From NCBI RefSeq assembly GCF_021601385.1, contig NZ_BQHO01000007.1:1-64000 (forward strand): a DNA stretch of 64,000 nt, in the 5' to 3' direction. The DNA comes from Pseudomonas parasichuanensis (lineage in GTDB: Bacteria; Pseudomonadota; Gammaproteobacteria; Pseudomonadales; Pseudomonadaceae). Below, piece by piece: positions 1-12,739 of this stretch. The notes below the pieces were generated by a model that was not told the origin of the DNA, did not search any database, and worked only from the letters and a program-made list of their open reading frames with translations. Position numbers and translations under genes: made by a program. Position 1 is the first letter of the stretch. Each line of letters opens with the position of its first letter.

Positions 1-370
1 GCACCCCCTCCGAACGCAACTAAGCTTGTTGCCACAGTTGCCCCGCTCGCAGCAGCCGGAGCAGACGTGGTTCACAGCCTGCCACCATGCAGCGAATCCA
101 GCCTTGCGAGCCCACGCTTTGGGATGATGCCTTGCGTGCCCGTCCCGGCAATAAAAGCTTGACCGATCGATCAGAAAAACATGGGAAACGGTACACATTA
201 CAAAGATTTATTTGTGTACAATCGTTCAAACCCCGACGCCACGGGACGGTGGCGAACAGGGTCTGGACACGGGTCGGCGTACATAACATGCGTTGCCATA
301 ATCATGGCGGTTATTGATACTGGCGCCGATTTACCAACCAACAAGAATACCCAAACCGTGGAACCTTAGA
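1..370. other. Intergenic region upstream of ccoN
   Basis: No convincing gene is visible. It should contain the ccoN promoter, and a TACAAT hexamer at 217-222 is a possible -10 without a good -35. I looked for an ANR/FNR box (TTGAT-N4-ATCAA) and found only an isolated TTGAT half near 314. In P. aeruginosa the cbb3 cluster next to ccoG is the less ANR-dependent one, which would fit. Confidence 0.5.
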
Positions 371-1812
<1,442 letters not shown>

Positions 1813-1813
<1 letters not shown>

Positions 1814-2421
1814 TGAAGCATGAAGCCGTCGAGAAGAACATTGGCCTGCTGGCCTTCTTCATGGTCATCGCCGTCAGCGTGGGTGGCCTTACCCAGATCG
1901 TCCCGCTGTTTTTCCAGGACGTCACCAACAAGCCGGTCGAAGGCATGAAGCCGCGCACCGCACTGGAAGTCGAAGGTCGCGATATCTATATCCGCGAAGG
2001 CTGCGTGGGCTGTCACTCGCAGATGATCCGCCCGTTCCGCGCCGAGACCGAGCGCTACGGCCACTACTCGGTGGCCGGCGAAAGCGTGTGGGACCACCCG
2101 TTCCTGTGGGGCTCCAAGCGCACCGGCCCGGACCTGGCCCGCGTGGGTGGCCGCTACTCCGATGACTGGCACCGCGCGCACCTGTACAACCCGCGCAACG
2201 TGGTACCGGAATCGAAGATGCCGTCCTACCCGTGGCTGGTCGAGAACAAACTCGATGGCAAGGACACCGCCAAGAAACTGGAAGTCCTGCGCACCCTCGG
2301 CACGCCGTACACCGACGAAGACATCGCCGGTGCCCGCGACGCGGTCAAGGGCAAGACCGAGATGGACGCCCTGGTGGCGTACCTGCAAGGCCTTGGCACC
2401 CTCATCAAAAGCAAACGGTGA
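1813..2421 (+). CDS. ccoO: cbb3-type cytochrome c oxidase subunit II (monoheme)
   Basis: Membrane-anchored monoheme cytochrome c subunit that passes electrons to CcoN. It is 202 aa, with an N-terminal membrane anchor (about residues 9-32) and one c-type heme motif CVGCH at 64-68. The likely axial Met lies in the [10 protein letters not shown] segment. Length and motifs are typical of FixO/CcoO. The ATG overlaps the ccoN stop by one base, so translational coupling is expected. Five bases separate it from ccoQ. Confidence 0.97.
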
Positions 2422-2426
2422 CACTG

Positions 2427-2627
2427 ATGGATATCGGGATGATTCGCGGCCTGGGCACCGTCGTGGTGCTGGTGGCTTTCGTGGGCCTGGCGTTGTGGGT
2501 GTTCAGCCCGCGGCGCAAGCAGGACTTCGACGAGGCCACGCAGTTGCCCTTTGCGGACGACCCCGAGGCCACTCGCCACGTTGAGCACGCGAAAGCGCAA
2601 AAAGCTTCTGGGAGCAAACAACAATGA
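2427..2627 (+). CDS. ccoQ: cbb3-type oxidase small subunit CcoQ/FixQ
   Basis: Small 66-aa accessory subunit of cbb3 oxidase. It has a single transmembrane helix at about residues 8-26, followed by [11 protein letters not shown], typical of CcoQ, and an acidic/basic cytoplasmic tail. CcoQ is thought to stabilise the complex and its association with CcoP. I chose the ATG at 2427 because it gives the family length; the frame is open well upstream inside ccoO. The last codons overlap the ccoP start (ATGA, 4 nt). Confidence 0.93.
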   Translation: MDIGMIRGLGTVVVLVAFVGLALWVFSPRRKQDFDEATQLPFADDPEATRHVEHAKAQKASGSKQQ

Positions 2628-3604
2628 CAACCTTCTGGAGTCTGTACGTCACCGTCCTGACCCTGGGCACCATCTTCGCCTTGACCTGGCTGTTGCTGTC
2701 GACCCGCAAGGGCCAGCGCGAAGAGATCACCGACGAAACCGTCGGCCACGCCTTCGATGGCATCGAGGAATACGACAACCCGTTGCCCAAATGGTGGTTC
2801 TGGCTGTTCGTCGGCACCATCATCTTCGCCCTGGGCTACCTGGTGCTGTACCCGGGCCTGGGCAACTGGAAAGGCGTGCTGCCAGGTTATTCGTACCTGG
2901 ATAACGACAAGCAGACCGAGTTCAGCAATGGCCAGGCCGGTTGGACCGGCGTGCACGAGTGGGAAAAGGAGATGGCCAAGGCCGACGCCCGCTTCGGGCC
3001 GATCTTCGCCAAGTTCGCTGCCATGCCGGTGGAAGAAGTGGCCAAGGACCCGCAGGCACTCAAGATGGGCGCACGCCTGTTCGCCTCCAACTGCTCGGTG
3101 TGCCACGGCTCCGACGCCAAGGGCGCCTACGGCTTCCCCAACCTGACCGACAACGACTGGCGCTGGGGCGGAGAACCGGAAACCATCAAGACCACCATCA
3201 TGGGTGGTCGCCATGGCGTGATGCCGGGCTGGGGCACGGTGATCGGCGAGCAGGGCGTGGCTGACGTGGCGGCCTTCGTGCTGACCAGGCTCGACGGCCG
3301 CACACTGCCCGAGGATGCCAAGGCCGACCCGGTCAAGGGCCAGCAGATCTTCGCCACCAACTGCGTGGCCTGCCATGGGCCTGAAGGCAAGGGCACTCCC
3401 GCCATGGGCGCGCCGAACCTGACCCACCCGCAGGCGTTCATCTACGGCTCGAGCTTCGCCCAGCTGCAACAGACCATCCGCTATGGCCGCCAGGGCCAGA
3501 TGCCGGCCCAGGAACAGATGCAGGGCAACGACAAGGTGCACCTGCTGGCGGCCTATGTATATAGCCTGTCGCATCAGCCGGAGGCAGCTCCACAGGCCGA
3601 GTAA
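2624..3604 (+). CDS. ccoP: cbb3-type cytochrome c oxidase subunit III (diheme)
   Basis: Membrane-anchored diheme cytochrome c, the electron entry subunit of cbb3 oxidase. It has 326 aa, with two N-terminal transmembrane helices (about 4-26 and 56-77) and a periplasmic part with two heme-binding motifs, CSVCH (157-161) and CVACH (247-251). Probable axial Met residues lie in VMPGWG and QMPAQEQM. Its ATG overlaps the ccoQ stop. It ends the structural operon and is followed by a paired REP palindrome. Confidence 0.97.
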   Translation: MTTFWSLYVTVLTLGTIFALTWLLLSTRKGQREEITDETVGHAFDGIEEYDNPLPKWWFWLFVGTIIFALGYLVLYPGLGNWKGVLPGYSYLDNDKQTEFSNGQAGWTGVHEWEKEMAKADARFGPIFAKFAAMPVEEVAKDPQALKMGARLFASNCSVCHGSDAKGAYGFPNLTDNDWRWGGEPETIKTTIMGGRHGVMPGWGTVIGEQGVADVAAFVLTRLDGRTLPEDAKADPVKGQQIFATNCVACHGPEGKGTPAMGAPNLTHPQAFIYGSSFAQLQQTIRYGRQGQMPAQEQMQGNDKVHLLAAYVYSLSHQPEAAPQAE

Positions 3605-3611
3605 GGCAGGC

Positions 3612-3708
3612 CTGGCCTCTTCGCGGGCAAGCCCGCTCCCACAGGTTCACTGCTTTTTCAAACGTTGCGCAGTTCCTGTGGGAGCGGGCTTGCCCGCGAA
3701 GAGGCCGG
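3612..3708. repeat. Inverted pair of REP palindromes (GGGAGCGGGCTTGCCCGCGAA family)
   Basis: Two copies of the palindromic core CGCGGGCAAGCCCGCTCC face each other (3612-3645 and 3675-3708), and their flanks (GGCCTCTT/AAGAGGCC, CACAGG/CCTGTG) are also complementary. The block can therefore fold into one long stem. It lies just after the ccoP stop and may protect or terminate the ccoNOQP transcript. The same family recurs at 32335 and 56237. Confidence 0.9.
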
Positions 3709-3921
3709 CACAGGCACTGCATAACTTGAGAGCAGATGACCTGGATCAATTGACACTCGCCATATCACGATTCAAACCAGCACCCAACGCGACTAAGTGT
3801 CGCAGCAAGGCCCCGGCACGCCACCACAGGCGTATCATGGGCCGCAGAGCGCCAGCAAGAACGCGCGCGACTGCGGCCGGCAAGCACTGGCCGCGGCGTT
3901 TCTCCACTGCCGTGGGACTAG

Positions 3922-5340
3922 ATGATGAGCAAGCAAATTCCGGTACATGACGTCACCCCGCCTGCCAGCAAAGGGAAGGATTCCGTCGACCTCTACGCAT
4001 CACGCGAAAAAATCTATACACGCGCCTTCACTGGCATTTTCCGCAGGCTGCGGATGGTCGGCGGCGCGGTGTTGTTCCTGCTGTATTTCGGCACTGTGTG
4101 GCTGAACTGGGGCGGCCACCAGGCCGTGTGGTGGAACCTGCCCGAGCGCAAGTTCTACATCTTCGGCGCCACCATCTGGCCGCAGGACTTCATCCTGCTC
4201 TCGGGCCTGCTGATCGTCGCGGCCTTTGGCCTGTTCTTCATCACCGTCTACGCCGGCCGCGTCTGGTGCGGCTACACCTGCCCGCAAAGCGTGTGGACCT
4301 GGGTGTTCATGTGGTGCGAGAAGGTCACCGAGGGTGACCGCAACCAGCGCATGAAGCTGGACAAGGCGCCCATGAGCGGCAACAAGTTCCTGCGCAAGTT
4401 CGCCAAGCACAGCCTGTGGCTGCTGATCGGCTTTGTCACCGGCATGACTTTCGTCGGCTACTTCTCGCCGATCCGCGAACTGGTCATCGAGTTCTTTACC
4501 GGGCAGGCCGACGGCTGGGCCTACTTCTGGGTCGGTTTCTTCACCCTGGCCACCTACGGCAACGCCGGCTGGCTGCGCGAGCAGGTGTGCGTGTACATGT
4601 GCCCCTATGCGCGCTTCCAGAGCGTGATGTTCGACAAGGACACCCTGATCGTCAGCTACGACCCCCGCCGCGGCGAAACCCGTGGCCCGCGCAAAAAAGA
4701 CATCGACTACAAGGCCAAGGGCCTGGGCGACTGCATCGACTGCACCATGTGCGTGCAGGTCTGCCCCACCGGCATCGACATTCGCGACGGCCTGCAGATC
4801 GAGTGCATCGGCTGCGCCGCCTGCATCGACGCCTGCGACAGCATCATGGACAAGATGAACTACCCCAAGGGCCTGATCAGCTACACCACCGAACACAACC
4901 TGTCCGGGCAGAAGACCCACATGCTGCGCCCGCGCCTGATCGGCTACGCGCTGGTGCTGCTGGTGATGATCGGCGCCCTGACCACCGCCTTCGCCACCCG
5001 TTCGCTGGTCGGCTTCGACGTGGCCAAGGACCGGGTGCTGTACCGCGAGAACGCCCAGGGGCGGATCGAAAACGTGTACAGCCTGAAAGTGATGAACAAG
5101 GACCAGCGCGACCACGTCTACGTGCTGGATGCCGCCGGCCTGCCGGACCTCAAGCTTGAAGGCCACCGCGAGATCCGCGTGGCCGCCGGCGATATCGTCA
5201 GCCTGCCGGTGCAACTGTCGGTTGCCCCGGAGAAACTGCCCTCGACCACCAACGAAATCACCTTCATCCTCAAGGACGCCGACGACAGCGCCAGCCAGGT
5301 TGAAGCCAAGAGCCGCTTCATCGGCCCACAGATCCGCTGA
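3922..5340 (+). CDS. ccoG: cbb3 oxidase assembly ferredoxin CcoG (FixG/RdxA family)
   Basis: Membrane iron-sulfur protein needed for cbb3 assembly; family members act as cupric reductases that supply Cu(I) for the CuB site. The 472-aa protein has several membrane segments (about 46-64, 91-110, 160-180, 195-212 and 335-355) and a Cys motif C116-GYT-C120 followed by C132. It has two ferredoxin-type 4Fe-4S motifs (C271, C274, C277, C281 and C295, C298, C301, C305) and a C-terminal Ig-like periplasmic domain. Either ATG at 3922 or 3925 could be used. It is first of the ccoGHIS assembly group, 18 nt before ccoH. Confidence 0.95.
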   Translation: MMSKQIPVHDVTPPASKGKDSVDLYASREKIYTRAFTGIFRRLRMVGGAVLFLLYFGTVWLNWGGHQAVWWNLPERKFYIFGATIWPQDFILLSGLLIVAAFGLFFITVYAGRVWCGYTCPQSVWTWVFMWCEKVTEGDRNQRMKLDKAPMSGNKFLRKFAKHSLWLLIGFVTGMTFVGYFSPIRELVIEFFTGQADGWAYFWVGFFTLATYGNAGWLREQVCVYMCPYARFQSVMFDKDTLIVSYDPRRGETRGPRKKDIDYKAKGLGDCIDCTMCVQVCPTGIDIRDGLQIECIGCAACIDACDSIMDKMNYPKGLISYTTEHNLSGQKTHMLRPRLIGYALVLLVMIGALTTAFATRSLVGFDVAKDRVLYRENAQGRIENVYSLKVMNKDQRDHVYVLDAAGLPDLKLEGHREIRVAAGDIVSLPVQLSVAPEKLPSTTNEITFILKDADDSASQVEAKSRFIGPQIR

Positions 5341-5358
5341 CTAGAGAGAACACAGACA

Positions 5359-5889
5359 ATGCCTGCCGCCACCGCCGCCAGCCCCTGGTACAAGCACCTC
5401 TGGCCCTGGATCATCATCGGCATCCTGGCCACCTCGGTCTGCCTGAGCCTGACCATGGTCAGCATCGCCGTGCGCAACCCGGACAACCTGGTCAACGACA
5501 ACTATTACGAAGCCGGCAAGGGCATCAACCGCTCGCTGGACCGTGAACTGCTGGCCCAGACCCTCAACATCAAGGCCAGCATCCACCTGGACGAACTGAC
5601 CGGTGAAGTGGACGTGCGCCTGACCGGCAACAGCGCCCCCCAGGCGCTTGAGCTGAACCTGATCTCGCCGACCCAGCCGAACAAGGACCGCAAGGTGGCG
5701 CTGGCACGCACCGAGCCGGGCCGCTATGTCGGCCAGCTGGACGACAAGGTCGATGGCCGGCGCTTCGTCGAACTGCTCGGCAGCCAGGATGACCATGTGT
5801 GGCGGTTGTTCGAAGAAGAGAAGGTCGAGCATGGGGTGACCTTGCAGTTGGGCGATGAAGCATTGCAAGGTGCCGAGCACCAGCCATGA
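5359..5889 (+). CDS. ccoH: cbb3 oxidase assembly protein CcoH (FixH)
   Basis: A 176-aa FixH-family protein with one N-terminal transmembrane helix (about residues 11-31, preceded by WYKHLWPW) and a periplasmic domain beginning NPDNLVNDNYYEAGKGIN, which is typical of FixH. Family members associate with cbb3 subunits during assembly. It has a good ribosome binding site (GAGAGA) upstream and sits between ccoG and ccoI. A REP pair follows, then ccoI. Confidence 0.92.
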   Translation: MPAATAASPWYKHLWPWIIIGILATSVCLSLTMVSIAVRNPDNLVNDNYYEAGKGINRSLDRELLAQTLNIKASIHLDELTGEVDVRLTGNSAPQALELNLISPTQPNKDRKVALARTEPGRYVGQLDDKVDGRRFVELLGSQDDHVWRLFEEEKVEHGVTLQLGDEALQGAEHQP

Positions 5890-5903
5890 TTTTCCCTATG
5901 ATG

Positions 5904-5999
5904 GGGGCGCTGCGCGCCCCTTTCGCGGCACAAGGCCGCTCCTACAGGGTTATGCGATCTCCTGTAGCAGCGGCCTTGCGCCGCGAAAGGGCTGCACAG
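5904..5999. repeat. Inverted pair of REP palindromes (GTAGGAGCGGCCTTGTGCCGCGAAAGG family)
   Basis: A head-to-head pair of the second REP family seen in this window: GGCGCTGCGCGCC-CTTTCGCGGCACAAGGCCGCTCC on one side and its complement, with a CCTGTAGCAGCGG variant, on the other. It separates ccoH from ccoI and fills nearly the whole gap. It may weaken read-through from ccoGH into ccoI. Confidence 0.85.
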
Positions 6000-6040
6000 C
6001 AGCCCCAGCATTCTCGAAGTATCAATAAGACCGCCCGAAA

Positions 6041-8493
<2,453 letters not shown>

Positions 8494-8512
<19 letters not shown>

Positions 8513-8703
8513 TGATCCCCGCCGCCCTGCTGCTGGTCGGGGTGGCCGTGTACATTTTCTTCTGGGCGGTGGACAGCGGCCAGTACGACGACCTCGAAGG
8601 GCCGGCCCACAGCATCCTGTTCGACGACCAGGACCCACGCCACCAGGCCGCGGTCAAAGACGAGCAACCCGCCGAAGACAAGGACACCAAACCGAGTGCC
8701 TGA
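8494..8703 (+). CDS. ccoS: cbb3 oxidase maturation protein CcoS
   Basis: Small 69-aa membrane protein of the CcoS/FixS family, needed for cofactor insertion into cbb3 oxidase. One transmembrane helix (about 7-27) is followed by the family signature WAVDSGQYDDLEGPAHSILFDD. It starts inside the end of ccoI (19-nt overlap), so coupled translation is likely. I chose the ATG at 8494 because it gives the family length; the frame is open further upstream. Confidence 0.95.
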
Positions 8704-9379
8704 ACTGATCCCCCTGCTCGGCTCGGCGCTGGTCCTCGGCCTACTCGGCGGCGGCCACTGCCTGGGGATGTGCGGCGGCCTGATGGGCGCCTTGACCCTG
8801 GCCATCCCGCCGGAGCAGCGCAGCCGGCGCCTGCGCCTGCTGCTGGCCTACAACCTCGGGCGCATCCTCAGCTATGCCGCTGCCGGCCTGTTGCTGGGCC
8901 TGGCCGGCGTGGCCCTGGCCAGCAGCCCGCTGGCAATCGGGCTGCGGGTGGTCGCGGCGCTGCTGCTGATTGCCATGGGTTTGTACCTGGCGGGGTGGTG
9001 GAGTGGCCTGACCCGTATCGAGGCATTGGGACGCGGCCTGTGGCGCCACATACAGCCGCTGGCCACACGGTTGCTGCCGGTGTCCAGCTTGCCCCGCGCC
9101 CTGCTGCTCGGCGCCTTGTGGGGCTGGCTGCCGTGTGGGCTGGTGTACAGCACCCTGCTGTGGGCGGCCAGCCAGGGTGATGCGCTGCACAGCGCGGCGC
9201 TGATGCTGGCGTTTGGTGTGGGTACCTGGCCGGTGTTGCTGGCCACGGGGTTGGCGGCAGAGCGTGTAGGCAGCGTGCTGCGCAAGCGCGGGGTGCGGAT
9301 GGCGGGCGGGGTGCTGGTGATCCTGTTCGGGCTTTGGACGATGCCCGGGCCGCACCAGCATTGGCTGATGGGGCATTGA
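8696..9379 (+). CDS. TauE/SafE-like (COG2836) membrane protein of the cco cluster
   Basis: A 227-aa polytopic membrane protein with about six hydrophobic segments and the early motif GGGHCLGMCGGLMG, typical of the COG2836 sulfite-exporter/heavy-metal-transport-like group often found after ccoS. The Cys/Met/His-rich first helix suggests metal (copper) handling during cbb3 assembly, but this is inferred from context. The start is GTG at 8696, overlapping ccoS by 8 nt. The equivalent gene lies between ccoS and hemN in P. aeruginosa. Confidence 0.8.
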   Translation: MPELIPLLGSALVLGLLGGGHCLGMCGGLMGALTLAIPPEQRSRRLRLLLAYNLGRILSYAAAGLLLGLAGVALASSPLAIGLRVVAALLLIAMGLYLAGWWSGLTRIEALGRGLWRHIQPLATRLLPVSSLPRALLLGALWGWLPCGLVYSTLLWAASQGDALHSAALMLAFGVGTWPVLLATGLAAERVGSVLRKRGVRMAGGVLVILFGLWTMPGPHQHWLMGH

Positions 9380-9392
9380 CACAACCCTCGCT

Positions 9393-9525
9393 GTGCAGGA
9401 GCGGCCTTGTGCCGCGAAAAGGCCGCGCAGCGGCCCCAGGATCTCTGCATCATGCAAAATTGCCGGGGCCGCTTCGCAGCCCTTTCCGGTCGGTCCGGCG
9501 CCCCGGCAAGGCCGCTCCTACAGGG
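9393..9525. repeat. Inverted pair of REP palindromes with a hybrid right arm
   Basis: The left arm is the common GCAGGAGCGGCCTTGTGCCGCGAAAAGG form. The right arm ends in AAGGCCGCTCCTACAGGG, but the palindromic core is replaced by CGGTCGGTCCGGCGCCCCGG. The same unusual arm recurs at about 46545-46586, so it is a distinct REP subtype or chimera rather than random decay. It lies between the TauE-like gene and the hemN promoter. Confidence 0.8.
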
Positions 9526-9560
9526 ATCGGTGCTGGCCTGCCTAAGCGCGCCGATTGCCC

Positions 9561-9602
9561 TTGATGCAAATCAACACGCACGCCGCTGCACACCCCTAGA
9601 CT
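9561..9602 (+). promoter_or_regulatory. ANR (FNR-type) box and -10 region of hemN
   Basis: TTGATGCAAATCAA at 9561-9574 is a perfect match to the FNR/ANR consensus TTGAT-N4-ATCAA. A TAGACT hexamer at 9597-9602 sits where the -10 belongs if the box is centred near -41.5, giving a start near 9609, about 28 nt before the hemN ATG. This is a class II activated promoter; low oxygen should raise hemN through Anr, whose gene follows hemN. Confidence 0.85.
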
Positions 9603-9636
9603 CCGGACACTGCTGCTCTATCCGGGGACTGCCCAC

Positions 9637-11019
9637 ATGCTCGACGACCTACGCTGGGACGCCGACCTGATCCGTCGTTACGATCTGGCCGGGCCACGCT
9701 ACACCTCCTACCCTACCGCCGTGCAACTGCACGGCGAAGTGGGCTCGTTCGACCTGCTCCACGCCCTGCGCGAGAGCCGCCGGGCCACGCGCCCGCTGTC
9801 GCTGTACGTGCACGTGCCGTTCTGCGCCAACATCTGCTACTACTGCGCCTGCAACAAGGTCATCACCAAGGACCGCGGCCGCGCCGCGCCCTACCTGCAG
9901 CGCCTGGAGCAGGAAATCCAGCTGCTCGCCTGCCACCTGGACCCCAAGCAACGCGTCGAGCAGCTGCATTTTGGCGGCGGCACCCCGACCTTCCTCAGCC
10001 ATGTGGAACTGCGCCAGCTGATGGCGACCCTGCGCCAGCACTTCAACCTGCTGGACGATGACTCCGGTGACTACGGCATCGAGATCGACCCGCGCGAGGC
10101 CGACTGGTCGACCATGGGCCTGCTGCGCGAGCTGGGCTTCAACCGCGTCAGCCTCGGTGTGCAGGACCTCGATCCGGCGGTGCAGCGTGCGGTCAACCGC
10201 CTGCAGAGCCTGGAACAAACCCGCACCCTGATCGAAGCGGCGCGCACCCTGCAGTTCCGCTCGATCAACCTCGACCTGATCTACGGCCTGCCCAAGCAGA
10301 CCCCGGAAGGTTTCGCCCGCACCGTCGAAGAAGTGATCCGCCTGCAACCCGACCGCCTGTCGGTGTTCAACTACGCCCACCTGCCCGAGCGTTTCATGCC
10401 GCAGCGGCGCATCGACAGCAACGACCTGCCGGCCCCCGCGGCCAAACTGGAGATGCTGCACGCCACCATCGACCAACTGACCGCCGCCGGTTACCGCTAT
10501 ATCGGCATGGACCATTTCGCCCTGCCCGACGACGAGCTGGCCATCGCCCAGGAGGAAGGCACCCTGCAGCGCAACTTCCAGGGCTACACCACCCACGGCC
10601 ATTGCGACCTGATCGGCCTGGGGGTCTCGGCCATCAGCCAGATCGGCGACCTGTACTGCCAGAACAGCAGCGACCTCAACACCTACCAGGACACCCTGTC
10701 CACCGCCCAACTGGCCACCCAGCGCGGCCTGCTGTGCAACCAGGACGACCGCTTGCGGCGGGCGGTGATCCAGCAATTGATCTGCCATTTCGAACTGGAC
10801 TTCGAACAGATCGAACGGCAATTCACCATCGATTTTCGCGGCTACTTCAACGAACTGTGGCCGCAACTGCAGGCCATGCAGCGCGACGGCCTGATCAGCC
10901 TCGACAGCAAAGGCATCCGCATCCTGCCAGCCGGCCGCCTGCTGGCGCGCTCGGTGTGCATGGTTTTCGATGCTTACCTCGCGCAACAGAATCGCCAGCG
11001 TTTCTCACGGGTGATCTGA
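9637..11019 (+). CDS. hemN: Oxygen-independent coproporphyrinogen III dehydrogenase (radical SAM)
   Basis: Converts coproporphyrinogen III to protoporphyrinogen IX without O2, using S-adenosylmethionine radical chemistry; it supplies heme under the low-oxygen conditions in which cbb3 oxidase works. The 460-aa protein has the N-terminal RYTSYPTA segment, the radical SAM cluster motif C63-x3-C67-x2-C70 (CANICYYC), the following Cys of YYCAC typical of HemN, and the GGGTP motif. Length matches the family (about 457 in E. coli). It is driven by the perfect ANR box 62 nt upstream. Confidence 0.97.
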   Translation: MLDDLRWDADLIRRYDLAGPRYTSYPTAVQLHGEVGSFDLLHALRESRRATRPLSLYVHVPFCANICYYCACNKVITKDRGRAAPYLQRLEQEIQLLACHLDPKQRVEQLHFGGGTPTFLSHVELRQLMATLRQHFNLLDDDSGDYGIEIDPREADWSTMGLLRELGFNRVSLGVQDLDPAVQRAVNRLQSLEQTRTLIEAARTLQFRSINLDLIYGLPKQTPEGFARTVEEVIRLQPDRLSVFNYAHLPERFMPQRRIDSNDLPAPAAKLEMLHATIDQLTAAGYRYIGMDHFALPDDELAIAQEEGTLQRNFQGYTTHGHCDLIGLGVSAISQIGDLYCQNSSDLNTYQDTLSTAQLATQRGLLCNQDDRLRRAVIQQLICHFELDFEQIERQFTIDFRGYFNELWPQLQAMQRDGLISLDSKGIRILPAGRLLARSVCMVFDAYLAQQNRQRFSRVI

Positions 11020-11206
11020 GGCGATTGAGGCGTTTCACCGCATGGACAGCCCGCCTTCAGGGGCACACTATGGACAGTCGAAAGGTACCGGAAACATCCA
11101 CTCCGGGCCGCCGCCAGCACGCACCAAACAAGTGCATGCTGGCCTCCAGCCTATGCCGTGGGTTACCCTTACGGCTTATGTGTGCTTTCCCACAAGGATC
11201 GAAGAA

Positions 11207-11941
11207 ATGTCCGAGCCAGTAAAACTGCGCCCACACAACCAGGCCCACTGCAAGGATTGCAGCCTGGCCCCTCTGTGCCTGCCCCTGTCCCTCAACCTCG
11301 AGGACATGGATGCACTGGATGAAATCGTCAAACGCGGTCGCCCACTGAAAAAAGGCGAATTCCTGTTCCGCCAGGGTGACAATTTCGGCTCGGTTTACGC
11401 AGTCCGCTCCGGCGCCCTCAAGACCTTCAGCCTCAGCGACGCTGGCGAAGAGCAGATCACCGGCTTCCACCTGCCCAGCGAGCTGGTCGGCCTGTCCGGC
11501 ATGGACACCGAAGCCTACCCGGTGTCGGCCCAGGCCCAGGAAACCACCTCGGTGTGCGAGATCCCCTTCGAACGCCTGGATGAGCTTTCGGTACAACTGC
11601 CGCAACTGCGCCGCCAGCTGATGCGGGTCATGAGCCGCGAGATCCGCGATGACCAGCAGATGATGCTGCTGTTGTCGAAGAAAACCGCCGACGAGCGCAT
11701 CGCCACCTTCCTGGTCAACCTGTCGGCGCGCTTCCGCGCCCGTGGCTACTCGGCCAACCAGTTCCGCCTGAGCATGTCGCGCAACGAGATCGGCAACTAC
11801 CTGGGCCTGGCCGTGGAAACCGTCTCGCGGGTGTTCACCCGCTTCCAGCAGAACGGCCTGCTCAAGGCCGAGGGCAAGGAAGTGCACATCCTCGACCCGA
11901 TCCAGCTGTGTGCGCTGGCCGGTGGTGCAATGGAGGCCTGA
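11207..11941 (+). CDS. anr: Anaerobic/oxygen-sensing transcriptional regulator Anr (Crp/Fnr family)
   Basis: Oxygen-labile [4Fe-4S] activator of microaerobic genes. It is 244 aa, with an N-terminal Cys cluster C15, C18, C24 ([11 protein letters not shown]) plus C117, a cyclic-nucleotide-type sensor domain, a long dimerisation helix, and a C-terminal helix-turn-helix with ETVSR, the FNR recognition signature. The frame is open from 11042, but the ATG at 11207 has an AAGGA Shine-Dalgarno and gives the known Anr length. Its likely target box lies upstream of hemN, and cco genes are close by. Confidence 0.97.
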   Translation: MSEPVKLRPHNQAHCKDCSLAPLCLPLSLNLEDMDALDEIVKRGRPLKKGEFLFRQGDNFGSVYAVRSGALKTFSLSDAGEEQITGFHLPSELVGLSGMDTEAYPVSAQAQETTSVCEIPFERLDELSVQLPQLRRQLMRVMSREIRDDQQMMLLLSKKTADERIATFLVNLSARFRARGYSANQFRLSMSRNEIGNYLGLAVETVSRVFTRFQQNGLLKAEGKEVHILDPIQLCALAGGAMEA

Positions 11942-11952
11942 CACAGGCCGGA

Positions 11953-11993
11953 TGCGGGTATACTGGCGCCTTGGTTTTTCCAGGATACCCGCA
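11953..11993 (+). promoter_or_regulatory. Stem-loop over the apt ribosome binding site
   Basis: TGCGGGTAT (11953-11961) is perfectly complementary to ATACCCGCA (11985-11993). After one mismatch the stem continues with CTGG/CCAG, leaving a 13-nt loop. The only visible Shine-Dalgarno for apt (AGGA, 11982-11985) lies in the right arm, and the hairpin ends two bases before the apt ATG. TATACT within the left arm could instead be a -10 element. A role in translational control is inferred. Confidence 0.5.
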
Positions 11994-11995
11994 CC

Positions 11996-12544
11996 ATGCA
12001 CAGCGACACTTTCGACCTCAAAGCCCTGATTCGCCCGGTAGTGGACTTCCCCAAACCGGGGGTCATCTTCCGCGATATCACTCCGTTGTTCCAATCGCCG
12101 CGTGGGCTGCGCTATGTCGCTGACCAGTTCATCGAGCGTTATGTCGAGGCCGAGTTCAGCCATATCGGTGCCATGGATGCGCGGGGTTTCCTGATCGGCT
12201 CGATCATCGCCCACCAGTTGAACAAGCCGCTGATCCTGTTCCGCAAGCAAGGCAAGCTGCCGGCCGACGTGCTGTCGGAGGGTTACCAGACCGAGTACGG
12301 CGAAGCCTTCCTGGAAGTGCACGCCGACAGCCTGTGCGAAGGGGATTCGGTGCTGATCTTCGATGACCTTATCGCCACCGGCGGTACCCTGCTGGCGGCA
12401 GCCAACCTGGTGCGTCGCACCGGGGCGCAGGTATTCGAGGCGGCGGCGATCATCGATTTGCCGGAGCTGGAAGGCTCGCGCCGGCTGCAGGCGGCCGGGG
12501 TACCGACCTTCTGCCTGACCGAGTTTTCGCTCAGCGAATACTGA
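11996..12544 (+). CDS. apt: Adenine phosphoribosyltransferase
   Basis: Purine salvage enzyme making AMP from adenine and PRPP in the cytoplasm. It is 182 aa, with the PRPP-binding motif [14 protein letters not shown] near 119-132 and the family start [14 protein letters not shown] (about 16-29). Length matches bacterial Apt. It lies downstream of anr and converges on recR across a REP pair. A strong hairpin immediately precedes its start codon. Confidence 0.96.
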   Translation: MHSDTFDLKALIRPVVDFPKPGVIFRDITPLFQSPRGLRYVADQFIERYVEAEFSHIGAMDARGFLIGSIIAHQLNKPLILFRKQGKLPADVLSEGYQTEYGEAFLEVHADSLCEGDSVLIFDDLIATGGTLLAAANLVRRTGAQVFEAAAIIDLPELEGSRRLQAAGVPTFCLTEFSLSEY

Positions 12545-12582
12545 GTGACCACCAGCAAGCCCGCATCGACTGCGATGCCCCC

Positions 12583-12701
12583 CTGTAGGAGCGGCCTTGT
12601 GCCGCGAAAGGGGCGCGCAGCGGCCCCAGGTTTCAGGTACGCCACGACGTTGCCGGGGCTGCTCCGCAGCCCTTTCGCGGCACAAGGCCGCTCCTACAGG
12701 G
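12583..12701. repeat. Inverted pair of REP palindromes
   Basis: Almost perfect inverted copies: CCTGTAGGAGCGGCCTTGTG at the left end and its complement CACAAGGCCGCTCCTACAGG at the right end, with the CGCGAAAGG / CCTTTCGCG cores inside. It lies between the convergent genes apt and recR, a place where such pairs commonly act as two-way terminators. Confidence 0.9.
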
Positions 12702-12739
12702 AATGTGCAAGCCCAGGGAATGGAGTGCCGCTCAGCGCG

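Noticed and set aside
158-175. Possible ANR box upstream of ccoN (TTGACCGATCGATCAG)
   Set aside because: The half sites are TTGAC and ATCAG with a 6-base gap instead of TTGAT-N4-ATCAA, so spacing and sequence both fail.
9393-9525. Paired repeats considered as a possible CRISPR array
   Set aside because: Only two inverted copies with palindromic cores, no regular spacers, and the same unit occurs scattered in other gaps; these are REP doublets.
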